Shown: one piece after another, positions 44,204 to 52,872 of the stretch
Position numbering within the stretch: position 1 is the first letter of the stretch
Layout: each line of letters opens with the position of its first letter
NCBI GenBank assembly: GCA_016845175.1
Contig: JAERTD010000040.1
Span: 124,001 to 188,000 of the forward strand
Direction: 5' to 3'
Length of the DNA stretch: 64,000 bases
From: Bacteroidota bacterium
GTDB lineage: Bacteria > Bacteroidota > Bacteroidia > Bacteroidales > F082
Translations under genes and position numbers: made by a program
Notes under the pieces: model-generated
Databases searched by the model: none
What the model was told of the DNA's origin: nothing
What the model saw: the letters and a program-made list of their open reading frames with translations, nothing else

Positions 44204-45226
44204 CTAAAACAGTTTGCCTTGTTCCAGGTCTTTTATTTTCCCCAGATGCTTATAAGCAAGTTCAGTGGCTTCTCTGCCCCGAGGGGTACGCATGATATAG
44301 CCTTCCTGAATAAGATAGGGCTCATACACTTCTTCAATGGTTCCACCTTCTTCGCCAACGGCAGTAGCAATGGTTGTTATGCCTACAGGGCCACCCTTGA
44401 ATTTTTCAATGATGGTGCTTAAAATGCGGTTATCCATCTCATCAAGTCCGTGTTTGTCCACATTGAGGGCTTCCAGTGCATGTTTGGAAATGTCCATATC
44501 AATATTACCATCACCTTTAATCTGAGCAAAGTCTCTTACACGTCTTAACAATAAATTAGCAATTCGTGGCGTGCCACGACTTCTGCCGGCGATCTCCAGG
44601 GCAGCTTCATCATTGATAGTCACCTTAAGAATGGATGCTGAACGTTTGATAATCCCTGCCAGTGTTTTGGTGTTATAATAGGCCAGCCTCGAGTTTATTC
44701 CGAATCGTGAGCGTAGAGGTGCTGTTAACAAACCTGATCGGGTAGTGGCGCCAACAAGTGTGAAAGGGTTTAAAACGATTTGAACCGATCGCGCGTTGGG
44801 ACCTGTTTCGATCATGATATCGATTTTAAAATCTTCCATGGCTGAATACAAATACTCTTCAACCACCGCACTCAACCTGTGAATTTCATCAATGAACAGC
44901 ACATCATTTTCTTCCAGATTGGTAAGCAATCCGGCCAGATCGCCGGGCTTATCCAAAACAGGTCCGGACGTGGTGATGATGTTGACGCCCAATTCATTTG
45001 AGATAATATATGAAAGTGTAGTCTTACCCAGTCCCGGTGGGCCATGAAGTAATACATGGTCCAGAGCCTCCTCTCTTTGCTTGGCTGCTTCAACAAAAAT
45101 CTTCAGATTCTCAACAACTTTTCGTTGTCCTGCGAAGCCTTCAAAACGGCCCGGTCGGAGGACCATTTCCAGATCAAGTTCAGATTTACTCAGTTGTGCT
45201 CCGCTGGCATCCAGATTTTCATTCAT
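44204..45226 (-). CDS. ruvB: Holliday junction branch migration helicase RuvB
   Basis: 340 residues, full family length. N-terminal [11 protein letters not shown], Walker [11 protein letters not shown] (about 65-74), Walker [10 protein letters not shown], sensor region [18 protein letters not shown] and the C-terminal winged helix ([15 protein letters not shown]). Hexameric motor of RuvABC recombination repair; ruvA and ruvC are not in the window. A -7 box lies 17 bases upstream. Confidence 0.97.
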   Translation of the reverse strand: MNENLDASGAQLSKSELDLEMVLRPGRFEGFAGQRKVVENLKIFVEAAKQREEALDHVLLHGPPGLGKTTLSYIISNELGVNIITTSGPVLDKPGDLAGLLTNLEENDVLFIDEIHRLSAVVEEYLYSAMEDFKIDIMIETGPNARSVQIVLNPFTLVGATTRSGLLTAPLRSRFGINSRLAYYNTKTLAGIIKRSASILKVTINDEAALEIAGRSRGTPRIANLLLRRVRDFAQIKGDGNIDMDISKHALEALNVDKHGLDEMDNRILSTIIEKFKGGPVGITTIATAVGEEGGTIEEVYEPYLIQEGYIMRTPRGREATELAYKHLGKIKDLEQGKLF

Positions 45227-45243
45227 GGGCTTATCTTATACAG

Positions 45244-45251
45244 CAAAAGTA
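45244..45251 (-). promoter_or_regulatory. -7 box (TACTTTTG) for ruvB
   Basis: Minus-strand TACTTTTG followed by C, 17 bases before the ruvB ATG. Confidence 0.45.
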
Positions 45252-45407
45252 CTAAATATGTTGTGTAATACGATTTGTAAAAAGAGCAGTTCTCAGGGCT
45301 GTATTGATCTGTGTGGAATTATTTACTAAATTAGCTACACCAAGATGCTGCAAATTCAGGGGGCAAAATTGGTAGTTTCCAATGGGCTTCCTACTAATGA
45401 TAACATC

Positions 45408-46241
45408 ATGAAAACCATACTTGTTGGCATTGATTTTTCAAAAAACGCTGAACATGCTCTTAAGTATGCATTGCTTTATGCGAACCAGCTGAATGCGGAT
45501 ATTCATTTGGCCTGGGTTGACAATACAAGCAGTGATGAGAGCGTTATAGATACCATAGCTGGTGATATTAGAATTGAAAAGCGTTCCTATTTAAACCAAT
45601 TGGTGGAAAAGTACGAGCCGCAGCTGAAAACCGGGAAGATTAAACTGCTACTCAAAAAAGGCAAGGTCTATCAGGAACTTGCAAAAGCCGCCCGTCAGAT
45701 AGAGGCTGATCTGATTTGTGCTGGTACCCATGGGGTTTCAGGATATGAGCAGTACTGGATAGGCAGCAATGCCTACCGAATTGTTACTCAGGCTCCCTGC
45801 CCGGTAATCACTATCAGAAGCGACTATGAATTTTCAGGACAAATAAAAAAGATTCTGTTGCCACTGGACAGTTCGCTCGAAACCAAGCAAAAATTACCAT
45901 TTGCTGCAGAAATAGCTAAAAAGTTTGGGGCGCATATTCATCTGTTGGAAGTATACAATACACCCATAAAGGTGATCAGAAGGAGGATTGACAAAATAGG
46001 ACAAGAGGCTGTTACATGCCTCAAAGAAAAGGAGGTTGATTTTGTGCTTGAAAAACTGGAATCAACCAATGTAACATCTTCAATATTGGAATACAGTAAT
46101 CAAAATGATATCGATCTGATTACCATTATGACAGATCAGGGAATTACAACAGCAAATAAGTTTTTAGGACCCTATTCACAGCAGTTGATTAACAACGCGC
46201 TGATACCTGTTCTAAGCCTGAGGGCTAAAGAATATTTATAA
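45408..46241 (+). CDS. Universal stress protein, tandem UspA domains
   Basis: 277 residues from ATG 45408, chosen because it opens ILVGIDFSKNAEHAL as its paralogue does; an upstream ATG (45345) adds 21 unlike residues. The first UspA domain (1-145) keeps the ATP-binding G2xG9xGS pattern (GTHGVSGYEQYWIGS). The second (about 150-277) is degenerate at that site (FLGPYSQQ). Such tandem proteins bind ATP and act in stress or dormancy. First gene of a usp-SPOR-usp cluster, with 22 bases to the next gene. Confidence 0.88.
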   Translation: MKTILVGIDFSKNAEHALKYALLYANQLNADIHLAWVDNTSSDESVIDTIAGDIRIEKRSYLNQLVEKYEPQLKTGKIKLLLKKGKVYQELAKAARQIEADLICAGTHGVSGYEQYWIGSNAYRIVTQAPCPVITIRSDYEFSGQIKKILLPLDSSLETKQKLPFAAEIAKKFGAHIHLLEVYNTPIKVIRRRIDKIGQEAVTCLKEKEVDFVLEKLESTNVTSSILEYSNQNDIDLITIMTDQGITTANKFLGPYSQQLINNALIPVLSLRAKEYL

Positions 46242-46263
46242 GACCAGAATTAAAATGTAATAC

Positions 46264-46698
46264 ATGAACAAGATTATTGCCTTGGCAGGTATATTGTTTT
46301 TAAGCATCAGCGTCCAATTATACGCTCAGGATTTCCAGGCTCCTGCTACACCCACCAATGGGGATGCCAGGATTGACCAGCTCGTGGAGCTTCATCAGGC
46401 GTATAATGAAGCTTTCCCCTATGTATCAGGATACAGAATCCAGATATTTATGGAGTCGGGGAATCAGGCTCTGGAAGATGCAGAAGCCACCAGGGAGAAG
46501 TTTGAAGAAGATTATAGCGACACACCGGCCTATATTACATTTAGCGAGCCATACTACAGGCTTAGGGTTGGTGACTTTAGAACCCGATTGGAAGCTATGC
46601 GCTTTTTGGAAGTAATTAAGCGTAAATATGCCAATGCCTGGGTTATAAAGGACAATATTTCCTTTACCAATACTACGATTCATCAAAAAACCAACTGA
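46264..46698 (+). CDS. Secreted SPOR-domain protein
   Basis: 144 residues. Signal peptide about 1-21 (ends LYAQ). SPOR domain about 56-135: GYRIQIFMESG, then YRLRVGDFRTRLEAMRFLEVIK and NAWVIKD. SPOR domains bind glycan strands of peptidoglycan lacking stem peptides. It lies between two usp genes, 22 bases after the first and one base before the second, so a common transcript is very likely. Confidence 0.85.
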   Translation: MNKIIALAGILFLSISVQLYAQDFQAPATPTNGDARIDQLVELHQAYNEAFPYVSGYRIQIFMESGNQALEDAEATREKFEEDYSDTPAYITFSEPYYRLRVGDFRTRLEAMRFLEVIKRKYANAWVIKDNISFTNTTIHQKTN

Positions 46699-46699
46699 T

Positions 46700-47548
46700 A
46701 TGAGTAAGAAAATTCTTGTGGGCGTCGACTTTTCAGACTGTTCCATCAATGCCCTTGAACATGCCATGACCATAGCCGTTAAAGCGAAAGCCTCAATAAC
46801 GATGTTATGGGTAAACCACCTGGATTACTCCAAAGAAATCTTTTCTGTTGAACCCAAAGAAATCGAAATTGAAGTAAAGAGAAGGTTTGAGGAAATGATT
46901 ACAAATTACAAGCCGAGATTGTATGGTCACGGTATCGATTATGTAATCCGGAAAGGAAAGGTATACAAGGAAATTTGTGATGTAGCCAAAGAAATAGATG
47001 CCTTTTTAATTGTTACCGGTACCCATGGGTCATCCGGTTTTGAAGAATTCTGGATTGGAAGTAACGCCAACCGCATGGTGTCCTCAAGTAAACTACCCAT
47101 CATTACTATTCGTGGTGGTGTGGATATTGGAACCGACCTGAAGCGCATCGTAATGCCCTTCGACAGCACAAAAGTAACCCGTCAGAAACTGCCCATTACC
47201 TCACTGCTTGCCAAGTATTTTAATTCGGAAGTTCATATTTTGGGCTTGTTCACTTCATCCCTTGATGACATCAGATACCGGATCAGAAATTATACGATAC
47301 AGGCAGAAGACTATTTCAAAGAAAACGGGGTCCGCTATAAAACAGTTTTCCTGGAAACAGATAATATCACTAAGGTCACCCTCGATTATGCCAAGAAAAT
47401 TGATGCCAACCTGATATCAATTATGACGGAGCAGGAAACCTCCACGGCCAATCTGTGGTTAGGGCCATATGCCGCACAAATGGTGAACCATTCACCCATC
47501 CCTGTGCTGAGTGTACACCCTGATAAATATAAGTTCTATAATGGTTAA
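46700..47548 (+). CDS. Universal stress protein, tandem UspA domains
   Basis: 282 residues, paralogous to the protein encoded at 45.4 kb over its whole length (ILVGVDFSDCSINALEH at the start). The first domain retains GTHGSSGFEEFWIGSN, the nucleotide-binding pattern; the second ends MTEQETSTANLWLGPYAAQMV with the site lost. It starts one base after the SPOR gene stop. A terminator follows. The two Usp proteins may form hetero-oligomers; this is inferred from the duplication. Confidence 0.88.
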   Translation: MSKKILVGVDFSDCSINALEHAMTIAVKAKASITMLWVNHLDYSKEIFSVEPKEIEIEVKRRFEEMITNYKPRLYGHGIDYVIRKGKVYKEICDVAKEIDAFLIVTGTHGSSGFEEFWIGSNANRMVSSSKLPIITIRGGVDIGTDLKRIVMPFDSTKVTRQKLPITSLLAKYFNSEVHILGLFTSSLDDIRYRIRNYTIQAEDYFKENGVRYKTVFLETDNITKVTLDYAKKIDANLISIMTEQETSTANLWLGPYAAQMVNHSPIPVLSVHPDKYKFYNG

Positions 47549-47551
47549 TTA

Positions 47552-47584
47552 AAAAAGCCGCTCAAGTTGAGCGGCTTTTTTTTT
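47552..47584. terminator. Intrinsic terminator after the usp cluster
   Basis: AAAAAGCCGCTC pairs with GAGCGGCTTTTT around loop AAGTT, followed by further T. The stem is symmetrical and can also serve the minus-strand rng gene that ends at 47597. Confidence 0.9.
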
Positions 47585-47596
47585 GATATTCTAAAG

Positions 47597-49147
47597 CTAT
47601 TTTTTGATCACATCCCCGTTTTTGTTGAAGAAGCTGTATTCCATTAAATGGAATTTCTTCTCAGCTCTTACACGGATCCATTTTTTATACTTCCAAAACC
47701 ATTTCCATTGCAAGGATTTGAAGCCTTTGGTAATATGTGAGGCAATAAATGGATGGACACCCAGTGTCAAATGGTTTTCGTTCTGATCCTGAACCAGATA
47801 TTTAAGGTTATTCTCAACCTCATCAATAACCGTCATGCTGGATTTAATCTCACCACTTCCTTTACAAACCGGGCAGGTTTCCAATACCGGTACCGACATT
47901 TCAGGTCTTACCCTTTGACGGGTAATCTGAACGAGGCCGAAACGGCTGGGAGGTAAAATGGTGTGCTTGGCGCGATCTTTTGCCATTTCCTCTTTGAGTT
48001 TGGCAAATAAGGCCCTGCGGTTTTTTGCCTCATGCATGTCAATAAAATCAACAACAACAATACCTCCCATATCACGGAGGCGCAGTTGACGAGCCACTTC
48101 TGCAGCAGATTCTAAATTGACAGTTAGGGCATTTTCTTCCTGGGAATTGTCTTTGTTTACCCGATGGCCGCTGTTGATGTCGATGACATGCAGGGCCTCG
48201 GTATGTTCGATAATCAGATAAACGCCACTTTTTATGGTAACATTTTTCCCAAAGGATGAGCGCAATTGTTTTTCAATACCAAAATGCTCAAAAATGGGTG
48301 TTTTGCCTTTGTAACGTTTAACAATATCTTTTTTATCGGGAGCAATGGTGCCGATAAAATTCTTGATCTCATCGTACAATACAGGATCTCCTACATGCAC
48401 GCTGTTGAAGGTTTCATTTAAGATGTCTCTTAAAATGGCGGAGGTGCGATCTAACTCGCTTAATACTTTGTGCGGTGCTTTTAGATGTGGCAGCTTTTTA
48501 ATGATACTTTCCCATTTGCCTACCAGGTTTCTTAAATCAGCATCCAGTTCAGCAACCCTTTTGCTTTCGGCAACGGTTCTGATAATCACGCCATAATTAT
48601 TTGGCTTGATGCTTAAAATAAGTCTTTTCAGACGGTCTCGTTCTTCTTTGCTTTTGATTTTTTGGGAGATAGAAATCTTGTTTGAGAAAGGTAGTAGTAC
48701 AAGAAACCTACCGGGAAAGGAGATTTCGGTGGAAATCCTCGGGCCCTTGGTTGAAATGGGCTCTTTGGCAATCTGGACAACTATTTGTTGCCCCGATGAT
48801 AATACCTGAGTGATCTTACCGGTTTTCTCAATGTCTTTTTCTGGTTTGAACTTTTCGTGTGTGGTAAGGTGTGCTTTTCCTAGTAAAGCCAGTTTTGAAA
48901 ACTTGTTCAGGGTCCTGATTTGAGGTCCCAGATCAAGATAATGTAGAAAGGCATCTTTCTCATAGCCTACATCTACAAATGCGGCATTTAAGCCGGGCAT
49001 AATTTTCTTAACCTTACCTAAAAAAACATCACCAACAACAAATTTGTTATTGGTTTCTTCCTTATGAAGTTCTACCAGATTTTTGTCCTCGAGCAGCGCA
49101 ATATTAACCTCCGATAAATTCGAATCGATGATTAATTCTCTGTTCAC
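47597..49147 (-). CDS. rng: Ribonuclease E/G family protein (RNase G)
   Basis: 516 residues. N-terminal S1 domain (about 38-125, interrupted), RNase H-like and 5' sensor regions, DNase I-like catalytic part with HVIDINSGHRV (first catalytic Asp) and GGIVVVDFIDM (second), and the zinc-link CPVC at Cys425/Cys428 used for dimer formation. It processes rRNA and degrades mRNA. Length agrees with RNase G rather than RNase E, since no long C-terminal scaffold is present. It is separated from the upstream small gene by a terminator. Confidence 0.94.
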   Translation of the reverse strand: MNRELIIDSNLSEVNIALLEDKNLVELHKEETNNKFVVGDVFLGKVKKIMPGLNAAFVDVGYEKDAFLHYLDLGPQIRTLNKFSKLALLGKAHLTTHEKFKPEKDIEKTGKITQVLSSGQQIVVQIAKEPISTKGPRISTEISFPGRFLVLLPFSNKISISQKIKSKEERDRLKRLILSIKPNNYGVIIRTVAESKRVAELDADLRNLVGKWESIIKKLPHLKAPHKVLSELDRTSAILRDILNETFNSVHVGDPVLYDEIKNFIGTIAPDKKDIVKRYKGKTPIFEHFGIEKQLRSSFGKNVTIKSGVYLIIEHTEALHVIDINSGHRVNKDNSQEENALTVNLESAAEVARQLRLRDMGGIVVVDFIDMHEAKNRRALFAKLKEEMAKDRAKHTILPPSRFGLVQITRQRVRPEMSVPVLETCPVCKGSGEIKSSMTVIDEVENNLKYLVQDQNENHLTLGVHPFIASHITKGFKSLQWKWFWKYKKWIRVRAEKKFHLMEYSFFNKNGDVIKK

Positions 49148-49256
49148 AATATTTGTTTTTAAGTTGATTCCTGTGTGTATGTTTTATACACCACAAGAAA
49201 AGTAAGTGTGTGTTTATAGGACAAACTATAAAAATGAAAAGGAGGGAGTAAAAAGT

Positions 49257-49288
49257 AACAACACAGCGTAAAACTACGCTGTGTTGTT
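49257..49288 (-). terminator. Intrinsic terminator between the small basic protein and rng
   Basis: AACAACACAGCGTA (49257-49270) pairs perfectly with TACGCTGTGTTGTT (49275-49288), loop AAAC. On the minus strand it is followed by TACTTTTTAC. rng must therefore have its own promoter or rely on readthrough. Confidence 0.75.
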
Positions 49289-49308
49289 TAAGTGTTAAAA
49301 GAAATAAT

Positions 49309-49398
49309 CTATTTCTTCTTATGCCTATTCTTCCTCAAACGTTTTTTACGTTTGTGTGTCGCCATCTTGTGCCTTTTCCTCTTTTTTCCGTTTGGCAT
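49309..49398 (-). CDS. 29-residue basic protein, bS22/mS38 (AURKAIP1/COX24 domain)-like
   Basis: ATG 49398 to TAG 49309: MPNGKKRKRHKMATHKRKKR and nine more residues (LRKNRHKKK), pI extremely high. The KRxKRxxxHKxxKRLRKxRxxKK pattern resembles the AURKAIP1/COX24 domain, found in mitochondrial ribosomal protein mS38 and mycobacterial bS22. A ribosomal subunit location is therefore likely. It follows the HU gene by 26 bases on the same strand and is closed by the terminator at 49257-49288. Too short for ordinary gene finding. Confidence 0.82.
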   Translation of the reverse strand: MPNGKKRKRHKMATHKRKKRLRKNRHKKK

Positions 49399-49424
49399 AA
49401 TACAATGTATTAAAGGTTATAAAT

Positions 49425-49709
49425 CTATTTAACGTTGCCTTTAACTTCGTTTACAAAAGTTTTGGCAGGTTTGAAAGCAGGAATGTTGTGAGCAGGAATA
49501 ATGATAGTAGTGTTTTTGGAGATGTTACGGCCAGTTTTTTCAGCTCTTTCTTTGATGATGAAGCTACCGAAACCTCTTAAATATACATTCTCGCCACTTA
49601 CCATAGTGTCTTTCACAGTTTCCATAAATGATTCAACAACGGCTTGAACAGCTACTTTCTCGATTCCTGTTTTGTTGGCAATTTCAGTTACAATTTCTGC
49701 TTTGGTCAT
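49425..49709 (-). CDS. HU family DNA-binding protein
   Basis: 94 residues from ATG 49709, the usual HU start (MTKAEIVTEIANKTGIEK); a longer frame from 49808 has an unlike 33-residue extension overlapping the promoter. The beta-arm signature appears as VYLRGFGSFIIKERAEKTGRN, and the ends are complete. It bends and compacts DNA as a dimer. Next gene is the 29-residue ribosomal-like protein, probably on the same transcript. Upstream, in the other direction, begins mutY. Confidence 0.95.
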   Translation of the reverse strand: MTKAEIVTEIANKTGIEKVAVQAVVESFMETVKDTMVSGENVYLRGFGSFIIKERAEKTGRNISKNTTIIIPAHNIPAFKPAKTFVNEVKGNVK

Positions 49710-49756
49710 GTCAATATTTTTTAAATGATTAGTACTTAATTTCTTATTTCGGGTCG

Positions 49757-49764
49757 CAAAAATA
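49757..49764 (-). promoter_or_regulatory. -7 box (TATTTTTG) for the HU gene
   Basis: Minus-strand TATTTTTG followed by C, 47 bases before the HU start. It lies inside the frame of the longer, rejected HU start. Confidence 0.5.
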
Positions 49765-49813
49765 AAACAAATTTGGAAACATTGTGTTTTCTCACACTTT
49801 TTTTTCAATCTAA

Positions 49814-50926
49814 ATGGTTCTTTTTAAGTATTTTCGGCCGCTTGTGAAAGATTTTAGTCATCGAATAATTGAATGGTACGAAAGCAACCAGCGCGATTTG
49901 CCCTGGCGCCATACCCGTGATCCCTATAAAATATGGTTGTCTGAGATTATCCTGCAGCAAACCAGAGTGAATCAGGGTCTGTCCTACTATATAAAGTTTA
50001 CTTCTGCTTATCCTGATTTGAAGGCATTGGCCACAGCCCCCCGAGATGAAATTCTTAAACTTTGGCAAGGCTTGGGTTACTACAGTAGGGCCAACAACCT
50101 GCATGATGCGGCCAAAACGCTGTTGGAAGAATACGGAGGACGTTTTCCGGAAACTCCCAAGGAATTAATGGATATTAAAGGTATTGGAAGCTATACTTCA
50201 GCAGCTATTGCATCCCTGGCCTTTGATTATCCTGCCGTGGTAGTAGATGGTAATGTGTTTAGGGTATTGGCAAGGATATTTGGTATTTATACCGACATCC
50301 AAAGCCATGCAGCCAGAAAAGAATTTGAAAATCTTGGCAATGCTTTAATGGATAAGAAGCAGCCCGGAACCTTTAATCAGGCCATTATGGAATTTGGGGC
50401 CTTGCAGTGTACACCAAAAAAACCTGATTGTGCTCACTGCATATTCATGAGTCAATGCTATGCCTACAGTAAAAACAAACAAGAGTTTTTACCAGTTAAG
50501 AAACCCAGGATTAAAGTCAGGTCACGCTATTTTTATTATTTCCTCCTTGAAAGCAATCATGGTAAAACAACCACCTTTTATCTCAGAAAAAGGGATGACA
50601 GCGATATCTGGAAGAATCTTTATGACCTCCCTTTGGTTGAATCTGCTCAAGAAGAAACAGTGGATGATGTCGTTCTACAACAACTTAAAGAGGGTGTATT
50701 AAAGGATACTGCCTTCAACATCCATGGGGTATCAGATGTTTACAAGCATAAGCTCACCCATCAGCATATTATGGGACGGTTTATACATATAAAACTCGAA
50801 GGCATGCTGCAGCCATCATTGGAAAAATCCTTACATTTGGTAGGTCAAAATGAGCTTGAAAATTATCCCGTTCCCAGGTTGATAGAGCAGTATTTCCACG
50901 ACAAGGGTTTGATAGAAATGGGCTGA
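49814..50926 (+). CDS. mutY: A/G-specific adenine glycosylase
   Basis: 370 residues. HhH-GPD glycosylase with catalytic Glu44 (LSEIILQQT) and Asp145 (VVDGNVFR), hairpin LMDIKGIGSYTS (118-129), and a 4Fe-4S cluster from Cys199, Cys206, Cys209 and Cys215 in a Cx6Cx2Cx5C pattern. The C-terminal NUDIX-like domain (about 235-365) recognises 8-oxoG. It removes A opposite 8-oxoG. Head of a run with ssb, gldE and gldD, an order I know as common in Bacteroidota. Confidence 0.95.
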   Translation: MVLFKYFRPLVKDFSHRIIEWYESNQRDLPWRHTRDPYKIWLSEIILQQTRVNQGLSYYIKFTSAYPDLKALATAPRDEILKLWQGLGYYSRANNLHDAAKTLLEEYGGRFPETPKELMDIKGIGSYTSAAIASLAFDYPAVVVDGNVFRVLARIFGIYTDIQSHAARKEFENLGNALMDKKQPGTFNQAIMEFGALQCTPKKPDCAHCIFMSQCYAYSKNKQEFLPVKKPRIKVRSRYFYYFLLESNHGKTTTFYLRKRDDSDIWKNLYDLPLVESAQEETVDDVVLQQLKEGVLKDTAFNIHGVSDVYKHKLTHQHIMGRFIHIKLEGMLQPSLEKSLHLVGQNELENYPVPRLIEQYFHDKGLIEMG

Positions 50927-50938
50927 TGGTGAGCAGTT

Positions 50939-50946
50939 TAGATTTG
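50939..50946 (+). promoter_or_regulatory. -7 box (TAGATTTG) for ssb
   Basis: TAGATTTG lies 32 bases before the ssb ATG. Candidate TTTG at 50908-50911 is 27 bases away, too far. It would allow ssb-gldE-gldD expression apart from mutY. Confidence 0.42.
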
Positions 50947-50978
50947 TTTTTTTACTAACAATATAATATAAGGACAAG

Positions 50979-51425
50979 ATGGCAGGATTAAATAAAGTGA
51001 TGTTGATAGGAAGAATCGGTAAGGACCCTGATACCTATAGCTTTGATGATGGAACGAAAAAGATAAGTTTTTCGCTGGCTACCACTGAAAGCTACAGAGA
51101 CAGGAATAAAAATGAGTGGGTGGACCAAACCGAATGGCATAATGTGGTGGGCTATCGCTATCTGGCAGAAAAATCATTTGCCAAAGGTGATCTGGTTTAT
51201 CTTGAAGGAAAAATTCGTAACAGAAAGTACAACGATAAAGACGGTAATGAGCGCTACATCACTGAAATACTGGCAGATAAGATCAATATTTTAACCAGAA
51301 GTCAGGCCAACAGTGGTGATGGTAACCAAAACTATCAACAGCAAAATACCTATACACAAAAAGATAATACTGAAGCAGCTGCGGCTTCAAGCCAACCACA
51401 GCCCGAGGATGACCTTCCCTTCTAA
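50979..51425 (+). CDS. ssb: Single-stranded DNA-binding protein
   Basis: 148 residues. The OB fold is about 1-110 (NKVMLIGRIGKDPDTYSF, TEWHNVVGYRYLAE, GDLVYLEGKIRNRKY), then a Gln/Ala-rich flexible linker and the acidic tip DDLPF that recruits partner proteins. Tetrameric replication and repair factor. It is 52 bases after mutY. Confidence 0.96.
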   Translation: MAGLNKVMLIGRIGKDPDTYSFDDGTKKISFSLATTESYRDRNKNEWVDQTEWHNVVGYRYLAEKSFAKGDLVYLEGKIRNRKYNDKDGNERYITEILADKINILTRSQANSGDGNQNYQQQNTYTQKDNTEAAAASSQPQPEDDLPF

Positions 51426-51501
51426 AAATCAGGCATCTCCCATGTATTTTGACAATTCTTTGTAATTTTGCCAACTAGAAATACTCATTAATTGTATTAT
51501 T

Positions 51502-52872
51502 TTGGAAGACCCTGATCCGGAACCCTTATTCTTTTTGTTAACCACTCAGCCAGAAACATTTTTTACTGGTTTCACATTAGCAGCTGGCATTTCCATAGTT
51601 TTCCTTTTACTTCTTCTGTTGGCCTCAGCCTTGGTTTCAGGGTCAGAAACAGCCTTCTTTTCATTGAAGCCTGTGGACCTGGAAAAACTGAGGCAGGGAT
51701 TGCTTCCCAAGGATAAATTGGTATTAAAGCTTGGAAACAATCCCAAGGAGTTGTTAGCCACCATACTGATAGCCAATAATTTTATAAACGTCAGCATCGT
51801 GATTTTATCCACCTTCATAGTGGATCAGATATTCAAGCTGTCAGTGAATCCAATATTGGCATTCCTGTTGCAAGTAGTTATTATAACCTCTGTCATCTTA
51901 ATCTTTGGAGAAATCATACCCAAGATATTGGCCAATCGAGAGCCCTATATGGTGAGTCGCTTGATGGCCGGGCCCTTAAAGCTTTTGGGAGTAATCTTCC
52001 AGCCACTGAGTCGGTTTTTGGTCAGCACCACCTCATTCATCGATAAACGGGTGGGTAAGAAAGGTCATAATATAACCATGAGCGAACTATCAGATGCCAT
52101 CGATATTACTGTTGATGACAGTGCTCCAGAAGATGAGAAAATGATACTTAAGGGTATCGCCACTTTTGCCAATAAGGAAGCCAGTGAAATCATGCAGTCA
52201 AGAGTCAATGTTACTGCCCTGGCCAGTGACCTTTCTTATAAGGAGGTCATGAAGGTGGTTCTGGCCTCAGGTTACTCAAGAATACCGGTCTATGAAGAAT
52301 CCATTGATAAAGTGCTGGGGGTACTCTATATCAAGGATTTACTGCCCTATGGGGATAAGGATGCCAACCCCAAATGGTTAAAGCTTATCAGACCATCTAT
52401 TTTTGTGCCTGAGAATAAGAAAATCAATGATTTGCTACAGGAATTCCGAAACAAAAAGATTCACCTGGCCATAGTGGTTGATGAATATGGAGGCACTTCC
52501 GGTATCATTACCCTGGAAGATATTATTGAAGAAATTGTTGGGGAAATTAGTGATGAGTTTGACAAGGAATTGCAACAGTTTAAATTCAGAAAACTAACAG
52601 ATCAATCCTATATTTTTGAAGCCAAGACACCATTAAATGACCTTTGTAAGATCCTTTCCTTACCTGATGATTACTTTGATGAGGTAAGAGGTGAGGGAGA
52701 TTCTCTCGGTGGATTGATTCTTGAACTGGAAGGCAAGATACCTGAAAAAGGAAGCTGCATCACCTACCAGTCCTTCCAGTTTTTTATTCAGGATGTTGAT
52801 CAACGCAGAATTAAAGAAATTAAGGTTGTTTTTGGTGCGGATACTAAAGATGGGGACGGAAATAAGAATTAA
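51502..52872 (+). CDS. gldE: GldE-type CNNM/CorC family membrane protein
   Basis: 456 residues. DUF21/CNNM transmembrane domain about 25-200 (ALVSGSETAFFSLKP is the family motif), two CBS domains about 215-335, and a CorC/HlyC C-terminal domain about 355-445 (GEGDSLGGLILELEGKIPEKG). The start is TTG at 51502, which puts MEDPDPEP first; there is no nearby ATG before the motif. gldD follows without any gap, the arrangement seen around F. johnsoniae gldE-gldD. GldE was found to aid gliding/T9SS function with GldD; molecular role unclear, possibly ion transport. Confidence 0.9.
   Translation: MEDPDPEPLFFLLTTQPETFFTGFTLAAGISIVFLLLLLLASALVSGSETAFFSLKPVDLEKLRQGLLPKDKLVLKLGNNPKELLATILIANNFINVSIVILSTFIVDQIFKLSVNPILAFLLQVVIITSVILIFGEIIPKILANREPYMVSRLMAGPLKLLGVIFQPLSRFLVSTTSFIDKRVGKKGHNITMSELSDAIDITVDDSAPEDEKMILKGIATFANKEASEIMQSRVNVTALASDLSYKEVMKVVLASGYSRIPVYEESIDKVLGVLYIKDLLPYGDKDANPKWLKLIRPSIFVPENKKINDLLQEFRNKKIHLAIVVDEYGGTSGIITLEDIIEEIVGEISDEFDKELQQFKFRKLTDQSYIFEAKTPLNDLCKILSLPDDYFDEVRGEGDSLGGLILELEGKIPEKGSCITYQSFQFFIQDVDQRRIKEIKVVFGADTKDGDGNKN

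Noticed and set aside
49710..49808. 33-residue N-terminal extension of HU
   Set aside because: HU proteins start at MTKAEIV-like sequences, and the extension contains the likely promoter.
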